Source: Leptasterias polaris
Lineage: Eukaryota; Echinodermata; Asteroidea; Forcipulatida; Asteriidae
Direction of reading: 5' to 3'
Length of the DNA stretch: 64,000 nucleotides
Assembly (NCBI GenBank): GCA_037783415.1
Contig: JAZGTN010000164.1
Coordinates: 620,001-684,000 of the forward strand
Part shown: positions 34,430-47,292 of the stretch, one piece after another
How positions within the stretch are numbered: position 1 is the first letter of the stretch
Layout of the letters: each line of letters opens with the position of its first letter
Made by a program: the position numbers and the translations under genes
Notes under the pieces: model-generated
What the model was told of the DNA's origin: nothing
Seen by the model: the letters and a program-made list of their open reading frames with translations, nothing else
The model's database searches: none

Positions 34430-37008
34430 CATCTGAATTGTCATTATCTATCGTCCACCAGGTTCTAGGTTTCCATTTAGTCAATTCTTGGATGAATTTG
34501 CGATTTTCCTAGACAGCCACTTCTTTGATACAGGTCCCTTGATTATATCAGGTGACTTTAAAATACACATGGATGCAATCTCGTCATAAAACACTTCATT
34601 GTTCAATGACCTTTTGAAAGCACACAGTTTCAAGCAACATGTCTGCGAGCCGACACATGATCGCGGACACATTCTGGACCTATTTATCTCGCGAGAATCT
34701 GATGAGTGCCATTTCTCTGATCTCAGAGTTATGGGTGGTATTTCAGACCACTCTGCTGTAATGTGCATGATTGATCTTTCAAAGCCAAAGCCTAGCAGAA
34801 AGATCATTTCTACCAGGAATATAAGTGTAGTTGATCCTGAATCCTTCAGCAACGATCTCTCAGAACATTCCATCAAAGAGCTGTGTTCTACCTCCGACAG
34901 TGAGGCAGGAGTCAGTGCTTTCAACTCCATCATCTAAAACGTGATGAACATCTATGCTCCCGCTAAAAACCGTGTTGTCAAGTTGCGGCCCAATACAAAA
35001 TGGTATAACAGTGATATAGTTCAAGCTAAGAACCGGCAAAAACAGCTTGAAAGACAATGGCGAACAACGAAGTTAGAAATCCATCGTCAGCTTTTTACGA
35101 GACAATGCCAGATTGTTCAGTCTCTGATCTGATCTGCAAAGCAGACCTATTATACTGATCAAGTCATTAAGTGCTCCAGCGTCTCAAAAGGGCTTTTCCG
35201 CCTCACCAATGAACTCTTCAATAAGAAGAAGACATCCGCTTTACTTGATCATGACTGTCTGTCCACACTCACAAACCATTTTAATCGCTTCTTCAAAGAA
35301 AAAGTAGCTTCTATTTGTTCAAGCCTAGCCACAACCTGTAGACACACAAGCCTCTCCTTCCACACTGAGATAACCACTCGGGTGTCTACTCTCCGACCAA
35401 CTTCACATAAAGAAGTAGCATCAGTGATCCTGAAGTCCCCAAACAAGTCATGCGACCTGGATCCTATGCCTACAAATCTTCAGAAGAAATGCCTACCAGC
35501 TGTTGTTCCTGCCATGACTGCCATCATAAACAACAGCTTTAAAACAGAAATTGTTCCCAGCGCCCTAAAGTTAATAATAATAATAATAATAATAGTGGCT
35601 TCTTATATAGCGCTCAGGTCCGTCACTCAGTGACGCTCATGGCGCTTCAACATTATTACCCCTGGTCACTGGGCCATTTTAGTGTCATTCCTTTAACCAT
35701 CTCAGCTCCCTGGGGAGTATACAGCCTGTGCTGCCAAATATGTAGCACATCAAGCTAAATCAATCACAAGAACAATCTCTGCCCTCACAGGTACCCATTT
35801 ACTCCTGGGTGATGAGAAGCAATTATAGTTAAGTGTCTTGCTCAAGGACACAAGTTAGCCAATATCCGCCCTGTACTGAAGAAGTCTGGATCACAATACT
35901 TTACAAAATTTTCGTCCAATCTCCAATATCTATCAAAGGTCATGGAGCGTGTTGCTTTCTCCCGACTCTCAGAACATTGGCTTGACAACAAAGTACTTGA
36001 TACTCATCAATCGTCATTCCGTAAAAACAGCTCTCACTCATGGCGTCCCACAAGGATCAGTTGGGGATCCACTTCTGTTCACAATATATACTCAACCACT
36101 TGGCTGACTTATCTGCAGTCATAGCGTTGGATATCATATGTACGCTGACGACATCCAACTTTACATCTCCTTTAAACCATCAGATACACATCTGGTCCCC
36201 ACCATCAAGCGTCTAGAGGATTGCATCTCTGATATCCAACAATGGATGTCCCAGAACAACCTGAAATTCAATGAGCTCCAATCAGAGTTCATGCTCATAG
36301 GTTCAAAGGGGAAGTTGAGCAAGATCTCCAAACATCCTATCAACATTGGAACCTTGCAAATATACCCATCTGAAAAATGCCGCAATCTCTGTGTTGGTCA
36401 TAGATTCCAACATGACCCTTAACCACCAAGTATCCAGCATTTCAAAGACTGTCAGGTATCAGCTCAGAAACCCATCTCACATCCGTAGGTTCTTGACCTT
36501 AGAGGCAACTGAGAACTCAGCCGCTAGACTTGTCACTCGCGTCAAACGCTCACCACATATCTCGCCCACCCTACGATCATTACACTGGCTTCCTGTTCGG
36601 GACCGCATCATCTTTAAGATTCTCCTTACCATCTTCCACTCCCTGAATGGAACATCACCCGAATATATCAATGACTTAATTAATTTGTACAAACCTCCCA
36701 GACCGCTTCGCTTCTCAAATAACCTGCTTCTAAACATTCCACGTTCCCTGCACTCCTGGGGTGATCGTTGTTTTTCACATGCCGGGTCTTCTCCTTGGAA
36801 CAGCCTCCCACTTCAACTCAGACAAGCAGATACTTGTTCTCAATTTAAAACACATCTCAAAACCAATCTATTTCGAAAATCATAGCTTCGGCCTTGGTTG
36901 TCCTGTGTGTATAGCAGAGTTCCTGTTTTTGTTTGCGCCACGAGTGTCATACTTGACAGACATGGCGCACTAGAAGTGTTCAATATTATTATTATTATTA
37001 TTATTACA
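34430..37008 (+). mobile_element. Decayed L2/CR1-like LINE, interrupted by a SINE
   Basis: Remains of one LINE protein spread over several frames. Endonuclease pieces: YRPPGS, SGDFKIH and GISDHSAV (34438-34937). RT pieces: 35382-35570, then LANIRPVLKKSG after the SINE, then the YADD active-site motif near 36141. The C-terminal part is open at 36346-36885 (LHWLPVRDRIIFKILL). Several frameshifts, stops and internal deletions make it non-functional. It ends CATGGCGCACTAGAAG plus (ATT)n, resembling the SINE tails in this window. Confidence 0.87.
35574..35851 (-). mobile_element. 5'-truncated SINE inserted in the LINE
   Basis: Minus-strand copy of the SINE body also seen at 3253-3524: (TAA)n at the left, then inverted GCGCTATATAAG, and TTGCTCAAGGACAC at the right. 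The tRNA head is missing. AAGTTA stands on both sides (35568-35573 and 35852-35857), a target-site duplication. Confidence 0.88.
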
Positions 37009-37568
37009 CTGAATTCCCATGATCTTCTTTCGATCATCATATTTGTAGAGAAAAGAAAACATTCACATGTAAATCTTTACACTAAAACCCCATGTTTGAA
37101 GCAGAAAAGTCTCTATTTATTGTATTAAACCATTCATTTGTGCATGTTTTGTAATCTCATTGGGGGGGGGCAAGGGGCACCAGCCACACCCCCATATTAC
37201 GCCACTGTTGATAATTTATACTCTAAACAGCTTAATGACAATACCAGACAACATCATTAGTTGATACGCAATCTTTGGCTTATTCAATTCAGCATTTATT
37301 TAATACTAGCGCTGAGGAGCAATATTTAATTTCCCCCCTAGTATTATATAATGAATACTATTGAACTTCAGTAGCATTAGCTCACTTTCATCCGCAAAAT
37401 GTTTCAAAATAAGGGGACTTTAGCTGAAAATTCATTCATTTATGATACACTCATTTTGTGGATGAATATTTGTAATGGTTTTAAGGTCAAACATTCTGAG
37501 CAATTTTATGTTCAATTAGCTCAAGTGTGTAAGAAAAAGTACCTACTTTTTCTTAAGCCCAGCTACTT
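37009..37568. other. Intergenic DNA, nothing recognised
   Basis: AT-rich sequence between the LINE tail and the dispersed repeat near the CDO1 3' end. A run of eight G lies near 37162. No gene supported. Confidence 0.5.
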
Positions 37569-37833
37569 TTAAGTGAATAGCATTCCAAATGTAAACTTAA
37601 GTTTATTGTAAATTTTAAAAAATCATAATGCTTTTGAATAATACCTTGAGACAAAACATATACGTCATTTAGTTACATTCCATTACCAACAGTTAATACA
37701 ACCCGCAAGCTGATTTGTGTTAATAGACACATTAGCTTTAAACATAAAATATGTTGAACTTAATTGCCTGTTCCCACAATTGAAAGTAAAGTTGTAAAAA
37801 GAATAATAAGTGGTTTAAAAATTCAAAGTTTAA
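37569..37833. repeat. Dispersed repeat, copy 1
   Basis: About 265 bp nearly identical to 63700-64000 (for example AACAGTTAATACAACC and TGTTCCCACAATTGAAAG). It starts about 200 bp beyond the CDO1 stop, so it may be part of that 3' UTR. Family unknown. Confidence 0.85.
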
Positions 37834-38033
37834 AACATTAACACATTGCAATTCACATATTTCCAAGCTCCACAATGCGTGTCAGGTACAAGTTCATTTC
37901 ACACTGGATTCTGAATTTCAGATGCTTCAGTCAAGAAAAATGAACCTTTATTATCATTTTGTGGGACCAGGCGAGATGATATTACACATTACAATAGTTT
38001 GTTGGAGATCCTCTAACAAAAGTGTCTTCTGCT

Positions 38034-41000
38034 TTAGTTATCCTCTGCTTCCATACTAGTTGGACAGCCACCAGTCGTCTAAAGAAACCAAGAAAAAGAA
38101 ACTGTTCAGTTAATATTTTTTTTCTTTTTCTAAAGAATACTTTTTTTTTTAATTACTTGATTCGAAAAATGCACAATATACATTTGTTTTCTTTTCTTCT
38201 TTTATTGCCATCAGATAAATCATCAAAATCATTATTCAAAAGCCAAAACATTCTCTGTCGGAAAAAGCCTCTATCATTTGTACATGTAGGCTAGCCCTTG
38301 TGCCCAAACAAATTGTCCTACTTTTTTCTAAGGGCCAAATGTTACCCCTGAAGATGTGTACAATTGTTGGTTCTTTCCATCAAAGGGAGAGACAGAAAGC
38401 ATGCTCCGGGTTCACATCAGGTTGTGAACCATCAAAACTAAGTCAGTGATCCCATATGTATTCTTCCAATGGTAAAACATATGTATGCAACCGAGGTTTG
38501 AACCCAGGACCTGTAGAAGCTAAAACCACAAATGGTATAAGCATCCAGCTTGTCAGGTAGTGAGAACCAAAATCAAATCCCCAAAAAAGAGTAAATACTG
38601 CTTTCTGAATTGAAAGGTTTCCTTGAATGGTGACTGGAGAGTATGTGGTGATCACCTTGTAATGTAATGTGTGCTGATATCTATAGCAATGAAATGTTCT
38701 GAAACTATAAACAGAACATCATCCCTAGCTTTTCTACATGTGAGCACTGTGTAAAGCATTTAACTCTTGTAACATATTATGACAATTCAACATTCAGTTC
38801 GACCAAGTGTTACTTATTTATCAACAACAAATCTGTAAACGTGAATAGGAAACAGATTCCTGATTTATGTACAATGAATAATGATGACTTTGAAAAACAG
38901 TTTTAACCATTAAGCCATAAGCACAACATTCCACTCCCAGATCGGGAGATTGGAGACTGGCTAACTTCTTAATGGACGCCATTTGCACGAACACTTAAAA
39001 TCTTCAATACTTACAAAAGGGGAGCGTTCTCCAAATTTGCTCCAGAATGTGACTTTGGCTGTATGTGATTTTCCTGTCCGCTGATCAAACGACAAGCAAC
39101 TGTCAAATGGAGGAGAATACAGATGAAGACTGCACGCTGTGTCTGTGTGGCTTTGGTTCTCAACTCGATGTAAACCATGCTGATCTAAACAGCAAACACA
39201 AAACAAATAAAAATTTTAACAAGAAATCATCTTATTTTAAAGGGAAAATGTGGAAGTTTCATTGAAATACAATTTTTTCAAAAAACCTCCCACATGTTTC
39301 TTGACCTTTTTTTGTTGAGCAATAACAATGATAGGATTCAAATATCAAATTTAATTGTTTCAAAAATGACACCACTGATCTGCATGGATGAAGATACAAA
39401 ATGTAGAAGATTTGCAGCAACTTCAGAAAAGTGGTCTTGAAATGCATATTTCATCTTTGCAATTAGATCATCGTGATCAGCTGATCGTGATAATTATCAT
39501 TTAACAGAATAAATATTGCACTTTCACTAAGGTGTTCTGATCACAATGGACTAGATGTGTATACATGATGTGTATGACACATATCTAAACTACCTGAGGA
39601 GCAAATGACTCTATTCTTAAATAAAATACAATGACAGGGTTTGAATCAACTTCAACTTCATTATCTCCCAAATAGTGTTTTTAAAAGCAGCTCTATGACG
39701 GTACTGATTACCGTGGAACTCTGCCCCTAAGGCTTGTCAAGCACAAAATTGTACAGCCTGATGTACTGCTGTAAGCACAGAATTCTGAAATAAGCAGCAC
39801 TATGAAGTTACATACCATGCCCAATATGGGGCAGAGGGTACCCCCCCCCCTCCCATACTTTAACACACTATTTTCTTCTTGTATAAAGTATCCCCCCTCC
39901 GCCCCCACAAAAAGGGGGAGAAATCCTTTAAAGAATTCCTGAGATTTCAAGCACACAATGAAGACACAAAAGGGACACAATGGGGACAAATCCAGCTGTG
40001 CTATCCTTGAACCATAGCACTCACTGACCTCTTCCATAGTTCAGCAATTTTGTTTCCCTGCTGTTCAAAACAACTTCACATGTACATGTACCAAACTTAT
40101 GCTTTACAGGAAAATAATCGGTCCTGTTAAAGGCAAAGTGTACCTTTGGTTTTTGGAGCCGTTCGATTGTTTTAATCCTATATAAATGTAGATATAAAAT
40201 AAAACTTAACCTGTGAAAATTTTATTTCAAAAGGTGGTCAAATTTTTGACAATCCAAAGCAAATATGTCCACGCATGAAGAATAATCCCCAATAAGAATA
40301 CACTATCTGAGAAATGTATCTGACAAATTTTGGGGCATAAAAAACTGTTCTCTTTTTCCACAACCATACTACTTCAAAGTGAAAGGTTTCTCAAAATGCT
40401 TTTAAAGCTGATGTACTTCTAACCAATAAGTTTTTACTGCAATTAATTTTAAGAGTGATGACCAAGCGAATACCTTCCCTAAAAAAAAAACCAAAAAGTG
40501 CTATCAAAATGGCAGCATCATATTTAAAATTTACAAACTTGACATGAAGTTATGCCGACAGCAAACAGGATTTTAAGCACTTGATTGACTCACCGTTAAT
40601 ATATGCCACTTTATCTCTACTGTAACTGTTTGCTGTCAAAACCTGCATCTCGTTTCTTTTCTCTGAACTTGATGGCCAGTTGAATAATGTCTCTTTAAGC
40701 GTGCCATCAAGTACCTTCATGAAACAGTGGGCATCTGAATGACTGTGTATAGAGCTGCAACAAATTGAAGGGGTTCAAGAAATATTTTAAAACAATTTCA
40801 ATTCATTCAGTGATTCTAATATAGGGTCCCTCAACACCCAAATGTTTGAAGACTAGTGTTTGGTCCCAAGTTCAGGTCTAATGCTTTATGGAGGCAACTG
40901 AGGCAGTTGCCTTCATGCCCTAGTCATTGCCTTGGTGCCCCTTGAAATATTCCCATAGAAACTTACAATGTTCCTATAGAGTTGCCATTTTACAAAGGAG

Positions 41001-44000
41001 AACATGCCTTTGCCCTTTCAAAAACAAAGCACCAGGCCTGCATGTTAAGAGTTGCATTACTAAATCCAATACTAAATAGATTACATCTAAACCTAGGATT
41101 TCAAGTCCCAAATCCTAAAAAAAATACTATTCCGGAGGCTATCAGACTCAGTAAGATTTCGCAATACTGGCGCAAATAACTGCTTATCTGGAACCTTATC
41201 TAAATATCCCAATATTTGGGTGTCAACTGGTGTAAATAAAGTAAGTTGAACTTAGTATCACAAACCTGTAAATTTTGAATTTGAATTTGTGCTTTTTAGT
41301 CTTACTAAAATGGGCAAGTTTGTCAGCCACACCGATAATTTGCTCAGCATATCAGCACATCTTACTATTAAGTGCAGGGGGGCAGAAATTGTGCAATCAT
41401 TTGCAATCACAGTTTGGGTACAATCCTTTTATAATAGACTGAGGTTATAACCATTATAAAAGAAAAAGACAACAATTTTAACATTAAAATGCTCTCTTTA
41501 TCAGCACTAAAAACATGAAAGTATAGATTTTATGAGCATTTTCAATTGTGTAAAAGTATTACCAAATATTTTGTGTGTGGGTTAATTGAAGTGGCTAATA
41601 ATGTGTTTGAATGGATCCAGGCCCATGTGGGAATTTCACAACAAATATTGACATAGTGTGACAATTTTTATCCTTCATCCTACGTTTTTTTCACTGAATG
41701 TAATGTCTAAGGATGGATCTTTCATTCCTGAAAATTCAAACAAAAACCATCCTTACACCCTTACGATATTTGACAGGCTTATTTTTAGCAAACAGTCTCT
41801 GCATACTTGGTTGCATGCAAAAATGATCACAATGGCTTTTGTCTGTTGAAAGACAGGAACATTTGCCATATAATTCTGAGGCAAAGTACACATCTTCTAA
41901 ATGTTGTTTACGTTAAACATATGTTGCTTTGTTAAATTGTTAAATTACTGAAGCAGTAAGCAACTGAAGAAAACAAAAGTTTACAAATTTTCTGTAGTGT
42001 AAAATTTTCTGTAGCGCAAATAACTGCTTATCTGGAACCTTATCTAAATATCCCAATATTTGGGTGTCAACTGGTGTAAATAAAGTAAGTTGAACTTAGT
42101 ATCACAAACCTGTAAATTTTGAATTTGAATTTGTGCTTTTTAGTCTTACTAAAATGGGCAAGTTTGTCAGCCACACGGATAATTTGCTCAGCATATCAGC
42201 ACATCTTACTACTAAGTGCAGGGGGACAGAAATTGTGCAATCAGCACTTGCAATCGCAGTTTGGAATCCTTTTTTAATAGACTGCTGAGGTTATAACCAT
42301 TATAAAAGAAAAAGACAACAATTTTAACATTAATAGGCCTATGCTCTCTTTATCAGCACTAAAAACATGACAGTATAGATTTTATGAGCATTTTAAGAAA
42401 AATACTAGTAAGTATACAAATTCACTGTAAAGATTAGGCCCTAATGGTGAACTTAATACAACATTTGAAGATATCACCAACCTCAGACAAAATTGAATCG
42501 GTTGCGTAAATTGTTGTCGTAAAAAGTTTGTTCAACAACATAAATTTTCTGATTATAACTGTCCTCTCTGCACCATACAGTTAAAAGGGGCATTAGTAAC
42601 CACTGATGCAACCACTCTCAATATGCTGGGCACAAAAAGCCCACTAGACTAGTCCAGATCCAGCCAGCATTGGTTCAATCAGAGTTAGTCCAACTAGGGT
42701 TAACTATTGTCCTTGATCAAACTTGCTCAAGTCTGTTTGTCACAGTGAGTGATAAAAGTTTGTTAACCTTGGCTGAGATTAGACAGATGTGAAAAGTCCT
42801 GAATAATGCCTTGCAGGTCTGAGTCCCCCTAATATTCTAGACCAGAAACTTCGCAACTCACGACTCTGCAAGGTTTTCAAAGATCGACTTACTAACTCTT
42901 TTATTACCATTCATAAGTGCACATTTTCATAAAAAGCGTAAAATATGGTTGTGAAATCTGTAAAACTTTTCTGTAAATGTTTTGCTTCCAATCACGTCCT
43001 CGGGATCCATTTGGCAAAAGGTCAAGTTGCGACGCTGAGCAAATGTGCGTACGTACACATACTAATAGATACTACATTGACTACCTGTACGTTTTTATAG
43101 CATTGTAAACGCGTAAATTAGGGCCCCTTGAAGCTTGCAAGCCATGCATGTTTAAACCCTCCTCACCATGTTTGTATTGCATGTTTGAAAATGGCCATGT
43201 GATCTCCTCTCCACCAATAAGAATGGATAAACTGTCAAGGGTATTTATGAATGTGGTATGAGTTGACAAGCAGCTTGAGGTAATGGCCAATCTTCCTTAT
43301 CATGTTGATGATTCTTATCTGCTTTATCAGCCAGAGTTACAGTCTCAGTTTGTTTAACAATAACAGTCTCATATCTCAGGTTCATCACACTCTGAAGTGT
43401 TTGCTAAATTTAGCAAACCAAACATCGAATGATCTATACTCTTCCAGCAACTTTAAGGTCAGCAACATGTGTTCAGCTAATCACTCTTAATGATTCATGC
43501 ATCAAGATAAACATTTACAACCACACTTTCACATACTGTGAAAAATATTAATCAGTAAAAGGCAATTTGTTGTTTTTCATTTTACATGTCTTCTTTTCTT
43601 TCTTTGTTCCTTCTTCTCAGTATAGTCTAATAACAATAATACTCACCTTTTGCAGTCAACCTAAACAAATTTATTTTTTGTAAAATTGCAAAAATAAGTT
43701 GGAAGAAAAAGAGGTACACCTGTACCTCTCCTCTAGCCTAGAGTGCATTTTACTCACCTTCCCATACCCTCTCCCCAACACAACACCATCAGATTAAACT
43801 TGCCATTTCCACAGTCCACCAGATTTCTCGTATACCTACATATATCAAAGACATGAGGGGAAATTAATGCATCTTTTTTTACGACAAAGGACAATAAATA
43901 ATCTTAAACTACTCCTTTTGAATGAGATGATGAATTCAGCTGGGGTTTTTTCACACAGATTTTCAAATTTCAGAACTCAATTTGTATTTGAAATATTATT

Positions 44001-47000
44001 TTACTTTGTAAAATATGTTGACACTTCACTTATCATGATGTATTTTGCCATGAGACAATTAACTTCAATTGAAAAGTCTACTTTTCATTTTAAGTTAGTG
44101 GTCTCGTGGCAAAATATATTTATTTATTTATTAATTGACCAAACCAACAGCGGACGAGCCGCCAATTACAGGAAAGGATAATGTACACAAATATTCATAT
44201 AGTCTATAATAATTATGTATACATGTATATTTAACAAACAAATAAATAAAAATTAAATAACATCTTTGGATAGAAAACAAAAGTAACAATTACAAATGAG
44301 ATAAAATACTAAGGCTTGTAAGGGGGGAAAAAAATAATAAGCATCACAAATAAAAACCGATGAACAATAACATACACTTAATTACTGGCAGAGAATATGG
44401 CACGAAAAACCCGACCACGAAAGGAATTAAGAGAGGGGGCTCCAAACATATCACAAGACCCATGGATGCTGTTATATGAGGAGGAAATCCTTGACAAAAA
44501 AGCCACGCTTTGTCACATCAACCCGATTCCTCTGCACATATAAGATGTGTTTATTTGCTTGTCTAGTATTACGATTGGGTACATGTAAGCTAAAAGGGTT
44601 GAACTCAGTGTTGCTAAAATAATTGTGGACAGATTTGTAGAGAAATAGACAGTCATTTAAAATTCTTCTATGTCTTAGGGATGGTAGCCTGTACATTTTA
44701 CATAGGTCAAGATAATCCAAGTTATAAGTAGTGCCATTATTGAGCGTCCTATGAACAAATTTGAGAAATCGAAACTGAACACCTTCAAGTCTATGTACCT
44801 GATGAGCCGAGATACAGTTAAATACAATAGTACAAAATTCAAGATTAGGTCTAATGAGAGAACAAAACAAGGTGCGTAAAACATGTTCATTCTTTAAGGA
44901 GCGAAAGTTCAAAGTTGCGCCACTCATGCGATTAGCTTTTTTGATAATGGAATTAACATGAGGGATGAAAGTGAGTCTTTTGTCAATAAAAATGCCAAGA
45001 TCCTTCTGAACATCAACATGAGTTAGAACATTATCACCTAACGTGTAATCAAATTTAAAAGGCTTCTTCTTTAAGAGTCAAGGTCAAAATACTACATTTG
45101 TTAAGGTTAAGAAATAGACGCCAGGTTTTAGACCAGTCAAGAATTCTATCTAAGTCAGCCTGCAAAGAAAGAAAATCGGCAGTGCAACCAATCTGACGAA
45201 AAACCTTTAAGTCATCAGCATAAAGTAAACACTTATTACTTAAACATTCAGGAAGATCATTAACAAATAATGTAAATAATAGAGGTCCTAGAATAGAGCC
45301 CTGTGGAATACCCGCGGGCACTGTTTTCCATTCAGATGAAAAACCATCCACAATTACTCTATGTTTTCTGCCAGTTAGATAATTTTGCAACAAGATTAAT
45401 ACATTGGGATGAATATTGTAGGAATTCAGTTTGTGCAAAAGAAATTGATGGTTGACTCGATCAAAAGCTTTAGAAAAATCCGTATATACAACATCCAACT
45501 GCTCTCTCTGATCAACAGCACGGCATGCCTCCAGTAAAAGTGAAGTGAGGTTTGTGGAACAATCCCTTCCAGAGACAAATCCGTGCTGTTGCTCAGAAAT
45601 GGCAGGTTGAACATGAGACAAAATCTGCTCACATAAGATTTTTTCGAATACCTTGGCTACCTGAGGGATTAAAGAAATTGGCCTGTAGTTAGAAACACTT
45701 AACTTTTTACCAGATTTATGGATTGGAACCAGATTAGCTGATTTCCAACTCGAAGGAAAGCAGCCCTCCTTAGAGGCCCTTCTGAAAATATATGATAAAG
45801 GACCACACAGGGCACCAGCACAAGAATTAAAAACAAAACCTGATATATTATCTGGTCCACTAGCTTTAGAACAGTCAATATTCTTTAATTTTTGTAGAAC
45901 AACAGATTCAGTTATTTGGATAGCAGGCATGGCATTCAGATTAGCAGAGTGAAGAGTAGGCATAGAATCGGTTGCATCAGATATCATGATAAGTGAAGTG
46001 TCAACATATTTTACAAAGTCATCTAGGCAAGACAAATGATAAGTTAACTTCTTAGCGCAGATGAAAATCTCATAGAAATAGACTCCTCATGGGAGTCTAA
46101 ACTGAGAGTATGATGGGAGTGGTTCACTTTGCACTGATAATTTTTCTCGAAAACTAGACTAATCCTAATTATCATTTATTTGCTACAATAAGTTGGCTTC
46201 TTAATGTTAGCTTTAGTAAGTTGTTTTGATATCTGTTCTTTTCTGGTGTGGGTGTTTGCCATCCTGTATAGCCTTTATTTCACCTTTTAGGACAAAGTAT
46301 AGGATTGGTAATTTTCCAATTAAAAAAAATAGCTCAGTTTCAATCGGAAAATTCACATGCCAGTACAGTAGCAGTATTAATCCGCCAGAGAAATGGTTTT
46401 GTCTGATATAAATGTTAGTTAAAATAACAGCACTTCAAACTATGCTTAAATAAAGCTAACTACCTGGATCTCAAATTTCACATATCGTCGCGCATACCAC
46501 AAAGTAACCTATCTTGTTAACAGCCACAAAAAATTGTTTTTGAGAAAATCACGATTGAAGTTGCACTATTTTTCAAACTGCTGTTTCAGAGTCTGCTTTT
46601 GATTTTTATTGTATATTTTAAGACAAAAACAAAGCTTATTATTTAATTCGTACAGAACTGTCAATTTTTATTCCTGCAACTATTTTAACTAGTAAATAAT
46701 TCCTAAACATGTACACCACTTTGTGAAAATGAAAAAATCTAAATTAACTTGTAGAACTAGTGTCGTTTGACTGAGTTGACACGTCGATGATGCGGTGATC
46801 ATGTAAGTGGTGGAATGTTTTTCTGACAGCCAGGTATTTTGTAATCATAAAGTAAGCATGGAGGGATGGTTTAATTTTAAATTTGATGTAGAATCGAAAA
46901 ATGACTGAATTGCTCATGACACCGAATTCATGACCTTCGGTTCGGATGCAAGGAGCAAAGGTAATAATTATTTCCTCTTTTTATTTGTCATCATTATTAT

Positions 47001-47292
47001 AATTTATAATTTATGACTCAGTAATAATAATAATGTTGAGCAATAATGTTAATAACAGGTTATCTTAAATGAGTAAATAAACAAGTGACCATTCCAATAT
47101 CGACAACGATACTTGCCTGTGCTCATCATATATGGCAAATTTCTCCCAATCATCTTCTGCACTCTTGTACCGTTCCATCACATCTTGTACCGCTTCCACG
47201 TTCACGCTTTCTTCAGCGAAAAGTGCGTATAAACTTTCGATCAACTCTTGCAGATTCAGCGGGTTTTTATTATATTTTGGAATATTGTCCAT
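38034..47292 (-). CDS. CDO1: Cysteine dioxygenase type 1
   Basis: Non-haem iron enzyme oxidising L-cysteine to cysteine sulfinate, the first step toward taurine and sulfate, in the cytosol. Exons, 5' to 3': 47117-47292, 43758-43835, 40594-40754, 39015-39184 and 38034-38078. They give 630 nt and 209 aa (human 200), with all phases fitting. Iron ligands: H88 and H90 (IHSHSDAHC) and H144 (GLHRVEN). The Cys-Tyr cofactor pair C95 and Y161 (LHLYSPPFD) and the substrate Arg R62 (YTRNLVD) are present. The start is the only ATG ahead of the conserved [12 protein letters not shown]. Intron 1 begins GCAAGT after AG, and both the phase and the family alignment support this GC-AG intron. The last exon has only 15 codons. 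Introns carry a LINE, a duplicated block and MITEs. Confidence 0.95.
40128..40482. repeat. TAAAGG-type MITE, copy 1
   Basis: About 355 bp related along its length to 58717-59075 (shared CTGTGAAAATTT, CATACTACTTC and AAGTTTTTACTGC-like phrases). Ends TAAAGGCAAAGTGTACC and inverted AGGGAAGGTATTCG are eroded. Lies in a CDO1 intron. The family resembles abundant echinoderm MITEs (recall). Confidence 0.7.
40874..41039. repeat. 165-bp MITE, copy D
   Basis: 166 bp, left end AGGTCTAATGCTTTATG and inverted right end AGGCCTGGTGCTTTGTT, the clearest terminal repeats of the family. In CDO1 intron 2. Confidence 0.75.
41171..41542. repeat. Duplicated intron block, copy 1
   Basis: About 372 bp repeated in direct orientation at 42015-42394 with a few substitutions and small indels. 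Starts CGCAAATAACTGCTTATC. In CDO1 intron 2. Confidence 0.92.
42015..42394. repeat. Duplicated intron block, copy 2
   Basis: About 380 bp, direct repeat of 41171-41542, 844 bp apart start to start. About 95 percent alike by eye, so fairly recent. Confidence 0.92.
44041..44116. repeat. 76-nt near-perfect palindrome
   Basis: Two 37-nt arms separated by two bases, starting TATTTTGCCATGAGAC, with five mismatches of 37. As RNA it would fold into one long hairpin. Adjacent on the left (44003-44039) is an exact inverted copy of 45983-46019. Lies in CDO1 intron 1 beside the LINE 3' tail. Confidence 0.85.
44113..46035 (-). mobile_element. Jockey/CR1-group LINE copy in CDO1 intron 1
   Basis: 5'-truncated LINE with an RT frame of 326 codons (45055-46035): [14 protein letters not shown], the KAFD block, [13 protein letters not shown] and the active-site LLYADD. 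A frameshift near 45070 moves the C-terminal part to 44472-44927 ([19 protein letters not shown]). A second shift near 44475 disrupts the end. No endonuclease remains. The 3' tail is TAATAAATAAATAAATAT at the left edge. Non-functional, and spliced out with the intron. Confidence 0.9.
46036..47116. other. CDO1 intron 1, remaining part
   Basis: AT-rich intron sequence between the LINE and exon 1. No gene or confident repeat seen. Confidence 0.5.

Noticed and set aside
38961..39014. Read-through extension of CDO1 exon 4 to its own stop
   Set aside because: The strong donor GTAAGT after TTT and the matching 15-codon last exon fit the family's C-terminus better.
44041..44116. Calling the palindrome a microRNA gene
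   Set aside because: The hairpin has a two-base loop and lies among repeat debris; without small-RNA evidence it is listed only as a repeat.
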